Source: Micromonospora sp. H61
GTDB lineage: Bacteria; Actinomycetota; Actinomycetes; Mycobacteriales; Micromonosporaceae
Direction of reading: 5' to 3'
Assembly: GCF_018070325.1 (NCBI RefSeq)
Contig: NZ_JAGPXY010000046.1
Span: 1 to 49,739 of the forward strand
DNA: 49,739 nucleotides
The notes beneath the pieces are model-generated. The model saw only the letters and a list, made by a program, of their open reading frames with translations, was not told the origin of the DNA and did no database searches. Shown piece by piece: positions 28,804 to 35,665 of this stretch. The translations under genes were made by a program, and so were the position numbers. Every line of letters starts with the position of its first letter. The first letter of the stretch is position 1.

Positions 28804-29433
28804 ATGCGGATACCATGGGTGGTCGGGGTCTCCGGTGCCTCCGGCACGCCGTACGCGGCGGCCGTCATCGGCGGGCTGCTCGACGCGGGCGAGCCGGTGG
28901 ACCTGATCGTGTCCCGGGCGGCACGACTCACAGTGCTCGACGAGACCGGCCGACCCTTCCGTGACGGGCACTGGGCCGAGGACCTCGCCGCCTGGCTGGA
29001 TCGGGACCTGACCACGGCGGATGTGCGGCACTGGCCGGCCGGCGACCTGGCCGCCGGGCCGAGCAGCGGCTCCTACCGGGTACGCGGGATGGCGGTGGTC
29101 CCGGCCAGCACGGCCGCCTGCGCGGGCATCGCGATCGGGCTCTCCAAGGACCTGTTGCAGCGCGCCGCAGAGGTCAACCTCAAGGAACGCCGTCCCGTGG
29201 TGCTGGTCCCCCGGGAGACACCGGTGACCCGCAGCCATCTGGAGCACCTCATCGCCCTGCACGACGCTGGCGCGGTGGTGCTGCCGGCCAGCCCCGGCTT
29301 CTACGGTGCCGGGGCTGCGGCCAGCGCGCAGCAGCTGGTCGACTTCGTGGCCGGCAAGGTGCTGGACGCGCTCGGCGTCCCGCACACCCTGTTCCGGCGG
29401 TGGTCCGGCCAGCTCGGCGCAGCCCGAGGCTGA
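28804..29433 (+). CDS. ubiX: UbiX-family flavin prenyltransferase
   Basis: A 209-residue flavoprotein that makes prenylated FMN from FMN and dimethylallyl phosphate, the cofactor of UbiD-type enzymes such as the nearby MqnL. Visible marks are the VGVSGASGTPYA nucleotide-binding loop (7-18), PASTAACAGIAIGLSKDLLQRAA and the RRPVVLVPRETP segment. In the menaquinone context it is also called MqnM. ATG 28804 follows a GGCTGGGGGC tract. The perfect hairpin at 29533-29560 follows. Confidence 0.9.
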   Translation: MRIPWVVGVSGASGTPYAAAVIGGLLDAGEPVDLIVSRAARLTVLDETGRPFRDGHWAEDLAAWLDRDLTTADVRHWPAGDLAAGPSSGSYRVRGMAVVPASTAACAGIAIGLSKDLLQRAAEVNLKERRPVVLVPRETPVTRSHLEHLIALHDAGAVVLPASPGFYGAGAAASAQQLVDFVAGKVLDALGVPHTLFRRWSGQLGAARG

Positions 29434-29451
29434 GCCGGCGCAGCCGGAAGC
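29415..29451 (+). repeat. Short imperfect repeat over the ubiX stop
   Basis: CGGCGCAGCCCGAGGC (29415-29430) recurs as CGGCGCAGCCGGAAGC (29436-29451), 21 bases on, across the TGA of ubiX. 14 of 16 bases agree. Confidence 0.5.
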
Positions 29452-29532
29452 GAAGCCGTCCCGCTCGCGCTGGCATCGTTGCCGCTGCTCAGCACGAGCG
29501 GTGCCGCCGCCCGGCGGTTGGTCGAAGCGGGA

Positions 29533-29560
29533 CGCGGACCGGACTGGTGTCCGGTCCGCG
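29533..29560. terminator. Bidirectional hairpin terminator between ubiX and the bldC-like gene
   Basis: CGCGGACCGGAC and GTCCGGTCCGCG form a perfect 12-bp stem with the 4-base loop TGGT, between convergent genes. No T tract follows. The rest of 29434-29579 holds nothing recognisable except a short repeat at the ubiX end. Confidence 0.8.
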
Positions 29561-29579
29561 TGGCGTTGTCCGCACCAGT

Positions 29580-29846
29580 TCAGTACATGCCGGCGTTGGC
29601 CGGACCCGGCCCCGTGGATGCCGCCGGCCCCACATTGCGTGGCTTACCGACCTCATCCACCTCGTCCAGCATGCCCTCCCCCTCAAGCAGGGCTCGCACC
29701 TCGGATTCCCGAAACCGGCGATGCCCGCCTGGAGTCCGGATGCTTCCTATCCGGCCGGCCGCCGCCCATCTCGTCACAGTTTTCGGGTCTACCCGAAACA
29801 GCGCGGCGACCTCACCCGGTGTCAGCAGGCGATCTCCAGTGTCCAC
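29580..29846 (-). CDS. bldC: BldC-like MerR-type DNA-binding protein
   Basis: An 88-residue protein built on a single winged-helix domain: LLTPGEVAALFRVDPKTVTRW, then GRIGSIRTPGGHRRFRESEVRALL. This matches Streptomyces BldC, a small MerR-like regulator that binds direct repeats head to tail and controls entry into development. The tail after residue 60 is acidic and then Gly/Pro/Ala-rich, longer than in BldC. GTG 29846 has GAGGAGG 6 bases upstream; a longer form from an ATG at 29921 is possible but its first 25 residues are not conserved-looking. Being alone with a long upstream region fits a pleiotropic regulator. Confidence 0.78.
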   Translation of the reverse strand: MDTGDRLLTPGEVAALFRVDPKTVTRWAAAGRIGSIRTPGGHRRFRESEVRALLEGEGMLDEVDEVGKPRNVGPAASTGPGPANAGMY

Positions 29847-29941
29847 AGCCCCCTCCTCGCGTCGACGAAGCCCCCGGCTGAACACACTGCCCCCGGCTGG
29901 TGCGTAGCCCAGAGCCGTCATGAGGGACGTATGGCAATTAC

Positions 29942-30016
29942 AGCACCAGGGACATGGCCTGTCCGCCCAAACGCGAAAAATGCACTGAGTGGGGAGTTAG
30001 TAATGTTACTGGTGCT
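29942..30016. promoter_or_regulatory. Inverted-repeat region upstream of the bldC-like gene
   Basis: This relatively AT-rich spacer holds AGTAA-TG-TTACT (29999-30010), a perfect 12-bp palindrome, and a wider inverted repeat AGCACCAG (29942-29949) with CTGGTGCT (30009-30016). They could bind a regulator of either flanking gene. Function is inferred from symmetry and position only. Confidence 0.35.
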
Positions 30017-30083
30017 ACCTCTGCCCTGACCGGCGGTTTATGAACAGTGACTCACCGCTCAGTCCAACGGGTGCCGAAGGCCG

Positions 30084-30108
30084 CACGTTACGTGTCAGCG
30101 GTTAAGGT
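30084..30108 (+). promoter_or_regulatory. Leaderless promoter and palindrome of the Lrp-like gene
   Basis: TAAGGT (30103-30108) ends 8 bases before GTG 30117, and no Shine-Dalgarno is present. The palindrome CACGT-T-ACGTG (30084-30094) lies where a -35 element would be, a good place for autoregulation by an Lrp/AsnC protein. Confidence 0.45.
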
Positions 30109-30116
30109 CACTCTCT

Positions 30117-30575
30117 GTGGATGCCATCGACCTGAGCCTCGTCGACCTGCTGCGCGGCAACGCCCGACTCTCGTACGCCGAGCTGGCCCGACAGGTGGGC
30201 CTCTCGGCCCCGGCCGTGCACGAGCGGGTCGGCAAGCTGGAGAGCAGCGGCGTGGTCCGGGGCTACCGCGCGGACGTGGCCCCGGAGTCGATCGGGCTGG
30301 GTGTCACCGCGTTGATCGGCATCGTGGAGGACTCCGGCGCCGACAGCGACGACATGCTCGAGTCGCTGCGGGTGCTGCCCGAGATCGAGTCCTGCTACTT
30401 CATGGCCGGCGTGGAGTCGTTCCTGCTCAAGGCGCGGGTCGGCACGATCGCCGAGCTGGAGCAGTTGATCGTGCGGTTGAACCGGACGCCGGGGGTGGCC
30501 TCCACCCGTACCGCCATCGCGCTCTCCACCAAGTGGGAGAACCGCCCCCAGCCGGTCGGCCCGCCCGCGGCCTGA
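30117..30575 (+). CDS. Lrp/AsnC-family transcriptional regulator
   Basis: A 152-residue protein with an N-terminal helix-turn-helix (LSLVDLLRGNARLSYAELARQ, then GLSAPAVHERVGKLESSGVV) and a C-terminal RAM/AsnC ligand-binding domain (about 65-140, with YFMAGVESFLLKARVG). Such proteins form octamers and respond to amino acids. The start is GTG 30117, probably leaderless. In Streptomyces a similar regulator lies near the ubiX/mqn genes, as far as I recall, so it may be tied to that locus. Its direct target here is unknown. Confidence 0.87.
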   Translation: MDAIDLSLVDLLRGNARLSYAELARQVGLSAPAVHERVGKLESSGVVRGYRADVAPESIGLGVTALIGIVEDSGADSDDMLESLRVLPEIESCYFMAGVESFLLKARVGTIAELEQLIVRLNRTPGVASTRTAIALSTKWENRPQPVGPPAA

Positions 30576-30625
30576 CCGCCGCTTACCCCTGGTGTCGCCC
30601 GGGCGGCCGGCGGTAGCGTGCGCCG

Positions 30626-31456
30626 ATGACCCCGCCGGCGCGTCCCGTGGCCGTGGTGACCGGCGCTGCCGGCGGCCTGGGCCGCGCCATCGCCACCGCG
30701 CTGCACACCGACGGTTGGTCGGTGCTGCTCACCGACCTCGACCCGGTGGCGGTGCGGAGCGCCGCTGCGCCGCTCGGCGGCTGGTCGGCCGCCCTGGACG
30801 TCCGGGACGAGGACGCCTGCGCCGCCGTCGCCGCGAACGCGGCAGGTCGGGGCGACCTCGCCCTCTGGGTCAACAACGCCGGAATCCTGGTCACCGGGGC
30901 GTCGTGGGAGCACGACGCCGCGACCCGCCGTCGGGTGCTCGACGTGAACACCCACGGTGCCATGAACGGCACCCTGGCCGCGCTGACAGTGATGCGCGGG
31001 CAGGGCCACGGCCACGTGCTCAACGTCGTCTCGTTGGCCGGGCTGGTCGCCGCGCCCGGCGAGACGGTGTACGCGGCCAGCAAGCACGCCCTGCTGGCGT
31101 TCAGCCTCGGCACCCTGTCCGACCTGCGGATGGCCGGGTACCGGCGGGTGCACGTCTCCTGCCTCTGCCCGGACGGCATCTGGACACCGATGCTGCACGA
31201 CCGGCTGGACGACCCGGGGGCGGTGGCCTCGTTCACCGGATCGATGCTGACCGCGCAGCAGGTGGCGGCCCGGGCGGTCCGGCTGGCCCGCCGGCCACGT
31301 CCGGTGGTCAGCCTGCCCCGCTGGCGGGGAGCCCAGGTACGCCTGTTGGACGCACTGCCAAGGCTGGCTGTCGCACTCACCCCGCTCGTCCGGGCCGCCG
31401 GCCGCGCCGGTCAGCGCCGCCAACGCCGCAGGTCAACGCCACCGGACCCGCGCTGA
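30626..31456 (+). CDS. SDR-family NAD(P)-dependent oxidoreductase
   Basis: A 276-residue classical short-chain dehydrogenase. The cofactor loop is TGAAGGLG (12-19), NNAG is at 83-86, and the catalytic Ser136, Tyr149 and Lys153 (YAASK) are in place. An aspartate at the end of the second strand (LTDLD, 35-39) favours NAD over NADP. The C-terminus is arginine-rich, with several hydrophobic stretches, and may contact the membrane. Substrate unknown. The start is ATG 30626, 50 bases after the Lrp-like gene. Confidence 0.85.
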   Translation: MTPPARPVAVVTGAAGGLGRAIATALHTDGWSVLLTDLDPVAVRSAAAPLGGWSAALDVRDEDACAAVAANAAGRGDLALWVNNAGILVTGASWEHDAATRRRVLDVNTHGAMNGTLAALTVMRGQGHGHVLNVVSLAGLVAAPGETVYAASKHALLAFSLGTLSDLRMAGYRRVHVSCLCPDGIWTPMLHDRLDDPGAVASFTGSMLTAQQVAARAVRLARRPRPVVSLPRWRGAQVRLLDALPRLAVALTPLVRAAGRAGQRRQRRRSTPPDPR

Positions 31457-31481
31457 CCACCGCTGGCCCGCTTGCTAGGTT
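31453..31481 (+). promoter_or_regulatory. Leaderless promoter of the cysteine-synthase-like gene
   Basis: CTGACC (31453-31458), a 17-base spacer and TAGGTT (31476-31481) end 7 bases before GTG 31489, with no Shine-Dalgarno. The spacing is right for a vegetative-type promoter giving a leaderless mRNA. Confidence 0.55.
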
Positions 31482-31488
31482 TCCGAGC

Positions 31489-32580
31489 GTGACTCATCTC
31501 GACCGGTGCGACGAATCCAGCCGAACCTGGGTGACCGAGGCGATCGCCGCTGTCGAGGCAGACGCGAACCGGTCCGCCGACACCCACCTGCTGCCGTTCC
31601 CGCTGCCCCGGGAATGGGGGATCGACCTCTACCTCAAGGACGAGTCGTCACACCCCACCGGCTCGCTGAAGCACCGGCTGGCCCGCTCGCTGTTCCTCTA
31701 CGGGCTCTGCAACGGCTGGATCGGGCCGCGCACCACGATCGTCGAGGCGTCGTCGGGTTCCACTGCGGTCTCCGAGGCGTACTTCGCCCGGATGCTGGGC
31801 CTGCCGTTCATCGCGGTGATGCCCGCCTCCACCTCGCCCGAGAAGATTACGCAGATCGAGTTCCAGGGCGGTCGGTGCCACCTGGTGGACGACCCGGCGA
31901 GCGTGGTGGTCGAGGCCCGGTGGCTCGCCGAGGACTCCGGTGGGCACTTCATGGACCAGTTCACCTACGCCGAGCGGGCGACCGACTGGCGGGGCAACAA
32001 CAACATCGCTGAGTCGATCTACGCGCAGTTGGAGCTGGAGCGGCACCCGATTCCCGCCTGGGTAGTGGTGGGCGCCGGCACCGGGGGCACCAGCGCGACC
32101 ATCGGCCGCTACGCCCGGTACCGCAGGCTCGCCACCAAGCTCTGCGTCGTCGACCCGGAGAACTCGGCGTTCTACCCGGCCTGGCTGGCCGCCGACTGGT
32201 CGGTACGCACCGGGAAGGGGTCCCGCATCGAGGGGATCGGCCGGCCCACGGTGGAGGCGTCGTTCCTGCCCTCGGTGGTGGACCGGATGGTCCAGGTGCC
32301 GGACGCGGCGTCACTGGCCGCCATGCGCGCCGGATCGGCGCTGCTCGGCCGCCGGGTGGGCGGGTCCACCGGAACCAACCTGTGGGGCGCGTTCGGCCTG
32401 ATCGCCGGGATGCTCGCCGAGCGTCGGACCGGCTCGGTGGTCACCCTGATCTGCGACCCGGGCGACCGGTACGCGGACACGTACTACGCCGACGACTGGG
32501 TGGCCGCCCAGGGCCTCGACCTGACCCCGCACCTGGCCACCATCGACCGCTTCCTGGCCAGCGGGGCCTGGCCCGCCTGA
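31489..32580 (+). CDS. PLP-dependent cysteine-synthase-family protein (possible cysteine desulfhydrase)
   Basis: A 363-residue fold-type II PLP enzyme. The PLP lysine is Lys61 (TGSLKHR), the asparagine-loop equivalent is EASSGSTAVSEA (86-97), and the phosphate-binding glycines are GAGTGGTSA (195-203). It resembles the Cds1 group (Mycobacterium Rv3684), described as L-cysteine desulfhydrase, more than CysK or CysM, but this is judged by eye. It would then make pyruvate, ammonia and sulfide from cysteine. It has its own leaderless promoter. Imperfect repeats begin at its 3' end. Confidence 0.8.
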   Translation: MTHLDRCDESSRTWVTEAIAAVEADANRSADTHLLPFPLPREWGIDLYLKDESSHPTGSLKHRLARSLFLYGLCNGWIGPRTTIVEASSGSTAVSEAYFARMLGLPFIAVMPASTSPEKITQIEFQGGRCHLVDDPASVVVEARWLAEDSGGHFMDQFTYAERATDWRGNNNIAESIYAQLELERHPIPAWVVVGAGTGGTSATIGRYARYRRLATKLCVVDPENSAFYPAWLAADWSVRTGKGSRIEGIGRPTVEASFLPSVVDRMVQVPDAASLAAMRAGSALLGRRVGGSTGTNLWGAFGLIAGMLAERRTGSVVTLICDPGDRYADTYYADDWVAAQGLDLTPHLATIDRFLASGAWPA

Positions 32581-32634
32581 GGCGGCCAGCGGGACCTGCC
32601 TGGGGCCGTCAGCGGGGCCTGGTCCTCTGAGGCC
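32558..32634 (+). repeat. Degenerate tandem repeats over the stop of the cysteine-synthase-like gene
   Basis: Three diverged copies built on GCCAGCGGGGCCTGG begin at about 32558, 32584 and 32609. The first is inside the coding end and the others follow the stop. The pattern resembles the duplications behind mqnP and the FAD-oxidoreductase gene. Confidence 0.5.
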
Positions 32635-32666
32635 GATCGGCCGGGCCTGGCCCGCCGGCCCGGTGA

Positions 32667-33296
32667 TCAGCGCGGGTCGATCCGTTCGGCCAGCCCGGGG
32701 TAGCGCACCACGTAGCCGCTGTCGTCCAGGTCGATGTCGGCAGTGAAGGTGCCGCTGGCGAAGCGCACCCGACCCGGCCCGAGCCCGGTGTAGATCTGCT
32801 CGGCCGGCACCACCTCCAGGCCGGGCAGCAGCACCCAGGCGACGGTGATCCGGTGCGCCACGTCGGCCGGCTCGGCCGCCATCCGAAGCCGGTGGACCGG
32901 CAGGGTGTTGAACAGCGGCGAACCGCTCAGGTCGACGTCGAGCGCGTCGGCCAGCCGGTCCGGGTCGTCCGTACCCGGCAGACCGGCCCGGCGGTGACCG
33001 GCCGCGACCAGGGCCGCGTCCAGGTCGCCCTGCTCGGCGGTGGTCACCCGCCAGCGGCCGGCGGCCCGCTCCAGGGTCACCCGGCGCAGCCAGCCGAGAC
33101 CCTCTGCCTCGACCTCGACCCGGGTGGTGGCCCAGTCCGGCGTGGTGGTCAGCTGGTAGCGGGCGGTCCACGGGATCGGGTCCACGGCGAGCAGAGTGCC
33201 CCGGGCCGCCAACCCGTGGCCGTCGTCGAGCAGGACCTGCTCGCTGCCGGCGGTGTCAGTCCGGGACCAGAAGATTGACTTCGGCATGGTCGGCAT
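32667..33296 (-). CDS. Putative glycolipid-binding domain protein (DUF1089-like)
   Basis: A 209-residue soluble protein without signal peptide. The pattern MPKSIFWSRTDTAGSEQVLL, followed by an aromatic PxxxxY and TRVEVEA, fits the putative glycolipid-binding family (PF06475), assigned from memory of its motif spacing. The biological role of that family is poorly known. ATG 33296 is supported by TAACGT (33309-33304 on this strand) ending 7 bases upstream and no Shine-Dalgarno; ATG 33287 is the alternative. Confidence 0.7.
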   Translation of the reverse strand: MPTMPKSIFWSRTDTAGSEQVLLDDGHGLAARGTLLAVDPIPWTARYQLTTTPDWATTRVEVEAEGLGWLRRVTLERAAGRWRVTTAEQGDLDAALVAAGHRRAGLPGTDDPDRLADALDVDLSGSPLFNTLPVHRLRMAAEPADVAHRITVAWVLLPGLEVVPAEQIYTGLGPGRVRFASGTFTADIDLDDSGYVVRYPGLAERIDPR

Positions 33297-33340
33297 GAGC
33301 CGGACGTTACGCGACCTGCTCGGTATCGGCAGGGCATGCG

Positions 33341-33380
33341 CGAACGCCGCCGCGAAGCCTGGGCTTCACGACGGCGTTCG
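33341..33380 (-). terminator. Long hairpin terminator behind the DEAD-box helicase gene
   Basis: The outer stem CGAACGCCG/CGGCGTTCG (33341-33349 and 33372-33380) encloses an inner stem GAAGCC/GGCTTC with a 2-base loop. It begins 10 bases after the helicase stop on the minus strand. Confidence 0.75.
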
Positions 33381-33389
33381 GTGGATCAA

Positions 33390-35468
33390 TCAGTGGGTAC
33401 GCGCTGCCGGTCGCCCGCCGAAACCGCGCCGATCGTCACGTGGGCGGTCCTCGCGGGGCCGGTCGTCGCGGGGCCGGTCGTCCCGGACCCGGCTCTCCGG
33501 GCGGAACCCACCCCGAGCGTCCCGGTCGCCGAAGCGCCGCTCACCCTGCGGGCGGTCGCCGAAGCGGCGCTCGCCGGTGGGCCGGTCGCCCCGACCGTCG
33601 CGGTCACCGAACTGCGGCCGGTCGCCGAACCGCCGCTCGCCCTGCGGCCGGTCGCCGTGTCCCCGGGTGTCCCGATCGGCGTAACGCCGCTCGCCCTGCG
33701 GCCGGTCGCCGTAGCTCCGGTCGCCCTGCGGCCGGTCGCCCTGCGGCCGGTCGCCGAAGCGCCGCTCACCCTGCGGGCGGTCGCTGTAGCTCCGGTCGCC
33801 CTGCGGGCGGTCGCCGAAGCGGCGCTCGCCGGTGGGCCGGTCGCCGTAGCGCCGCTCACCCTGCGGGCGGTCGCTGTAGCTCCGGTCGCCCTGCGGCCGG
33901 TCACCGTAGCCCCGCTCGCCCTGCGGCCGGTCGCTGTAGCTCCGGTCGCCCTGCGGGCGGTCGCCGAAGCGGCGCTCGCCGGTGGGCCGGTCGCCGAAGC
34001 GCCGGTCGCCCTGCGGCCGGTCGCCGTAGCGGCGCTCGCCTCCCGTGCGGTCACCGAACCGACGCGGGCCGCCGGAGCGGTCGTCGAACCGGCGCGACCC
34101 GCCGGAGCGGTCGCCGTAGCCCCGGGGCTCCGCCTCGACGCGGACCGGGACGCCACTGGGCTCGCGGGCGCCGACCAGCTCGGCCAACGCCGCGTCCCCG
34201 ACCCGGACCCGGGTCTCGGCCGGCGCGACGCCGGCCTTCTCCATCATCGCCAGGGTGGTGCGGCGCTGCTTGGGCAGCACCAGCGTGGCGACAGCGCCCG
34301 ACTCGCCGGCCCGGGCGGTACGCCCCGCGCGGTGCAGGTAGTCCTTGGGGTCCTTCGGCGGGTCGACGTGCAGCACCAGGGTGACCCCGTCGACGTGGAT
34401 GCCTCGCGCCGCCACGTCCGTGGCGACCAGCACGTTCATCCGGCCCTCACGGAACTCGGCGAGCGTCTTGGTGCGCATCCGCTGGGTCTTGCCGCCGTGC
34501 AACCCACCGGCGCGTACGCCGACGGCCGCGAGCTGCTCGACCAGCCGGTCCACCCCGAGCTGGGTACGGGCGAAGACCATTGTCCGACCGTCCCGGGCGG
34601 CGATCGAGGCCGCCACCGGGAACTTCTCGTGCGGCGGGATCAACAGCATGTGGTGGTCCATGGTGGACACCGAGGCGGTGGACGGCGCCGTGGAGTGGGT
34701 GACCGGGTCGGTCATGAACCGCCTGACCAACGCGTCGACGTCACCGTCCAGGGTGGCCGAGAACAGCAGCCGCTGACCGTTCGCTGGCGTCTTCGCCAGC
34801 AGATCGGTCACCTCGGGCAGGAAGCCCATGTCGGCCATCTGGTCGGCCTCGTCGAGCACCGTGACCTCGACGTCGTCGAGCTGGCAGATGCCCCGCTCGA
34901 TGAGGTCGCCGAGCCGGCCCGGGGTGGCCACGATGATCTCCACGCCGCGGCGTAGCGCGTCGATCTGACGGTCGTACGGAACGCCGCCGACGGCGGTCTT
35001 GAGGAAGATGCCGACGGACTTGCCCAGCGGCACCAGGGCGTCGTTGACCTGCATGGCCAGCTCGCGGGTGGGCACCAGGACCAGGGCGCGCGGACGCATC
35101 GGCCGGGCCCGGTTGCGGTTGGACAGCCGGGCGATCATCGGCAGCCCGAAGGCGAGCGTCTTGCCCGAACCGGTCTGCCCGCGGCCCAGCACGTCGCGGC
35201 CGGCGAGCGCGTCCGGAACGGTGGCCCGCTGGATCTCGAACGGGCTGGTGATGCCCTGCTGCGCCAGCGCGCGGACCAGCGGCTCGGGCAGGCCGAGAGC
35301 GGCGAAGCTCATCGGCTCGGCGGTCTCGGTCGGCTCGGCCTGCGCGGTCGCCACCGGCGCGGTGCCGGCCTCGCTCGGGGGGACGTCGAGCTGCTCCCGG
35401 GCGGCGTCGGCCGCCGGGACTGAGTTGAAAACGGACGTAACGGTGCTGGGGTCAGCAGAGGTGGTCAA
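33390..35468 (-). CDS. DEAD-box RNA helicase with long repetitive basic tail
   Basis: A protein of 692 residues. After a 55-residue acidic/Ala-rich leader comes the helicase core: Q-motif region SFAALGLPEPLV, Walker A GQTGSGKT, PTRELA, LDEADQM, SAT, VFARTQ and HRAGRTARAG. From about residue 455 to the end the sequence is low complexity, with some 20 copies of GDRPQGERRFGDRP-like units, rich in Arg, Asp, Gly and aromatic residues. Similar RGG-type tails bind RNA and promote condensates. TTG 35468 has GAAAGG 6 bases upstream. A TACACT box near 35586-35591 would give a GC-rich leader of about 110 bases, as seen in cold-induced helicases; regulation is inferred. Confidence 0.85.
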   Translation of the reverse strand: MTTSADPSTVTSVFNSVPAADAAREQLDVPPSEAGTAPVATAQAEPTETAEPMSFAALGLPEPLVRALAQQGITSPFEIQRATVPDALAGRDVLGRGQTGSGKTLAFGLPMIARLSNRNRARPMRPRALVLVPTRELAMQVNDALVPLGKSVGIFLKTAVGGVPYDRQIDALRRGVEIIVATPGRLGDLIERGICQLDDVEVTVLDEADQMADMGFLPEVTDLLAKTPANGQRLLFSATLDGDVDALVRRFMTDPVTHSTAPSTASVSTMDHHMLLIPPHEKFPVAASIAARDGRTMVFARTQLGVDRLVEQLAAVGVRAGGLHGGKTQRMRTKTLAEFREGRMNVLVATDVAARGIHVDGVTLVLHVDPPKDPKDYLHRAGRTARAGESGAVATLVLPKQRRTTLAMMEKAGVAPAETRVRVGDAALAELVGAREPSGVPVRVEAEPRGYGDRSGGSRRFDDRSGGPRRFGDRTGGERRYGDRPQGDRRFGDRPTGERRFGDRPQGDRSYSDRPQGERGYGDRPQGDRSYSDRPQGERRYGDRPTGERRFGDRPQGDRSYSDRPQGERRFGDRPQGDRPQGDRSYGDRPQGERRYADRDTRGHGDRPQGERRFGDRPQFGDRDGRGDRPTGERRFGDRPQGERRFGDRDARGGFRPESRVRDDRPRDDRPREDRPRDDRRGFGGRPAARTH
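33480..34110 (-). repeat. Short-period coding repeats (helicase tail)
   Basis: Tandem units of about 27-30 bases encode the GDRPQGERR-type repeats. Adjacent copies are near-identical in DNA as well as protein, so expansion and contraction by slippage is likely. Confidence 0.75.
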
Positions 35469-35665
35469 CAAAAACCTTTCGAGCGGGGCGCATCTTCGCG
35501 ATGGCCTGCCGCGGCTTTACCGCCGGATCGCCCGCAAGATCGCCCAGGGGCGCACACCACGCGCGCCGGGTCAGTGATCTCAGCCAGTGTACGGCGGTCT
35601 GGCGAAGCCGCCAGCCGGTTGACCGACCGTAGTGGGCGGACTCACCATCGCTGGCGCTCGCTGGC

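Noticed and set aside
29847..29921. Longer BldC-like protein starting at ATG 29921
   Set aside because: The GTG at 29846 has an ideal GAGGAGG and gives the usual domain start; the extra residues look unconserved.
33480..34110. Short regular repeats suggesting a CRISPR array
   Set aside because: Units are contiguous without unique spacers and lie in frame within the helicase gene; no cas genes are present.
33336..34955. A 539-codon plus-strand frame with Pro-Val-Ala repeats opposite the helicase
   Set aside because: It is the reverse reading of the helicase tail repeats; all helicase motifs are on the minus strand.
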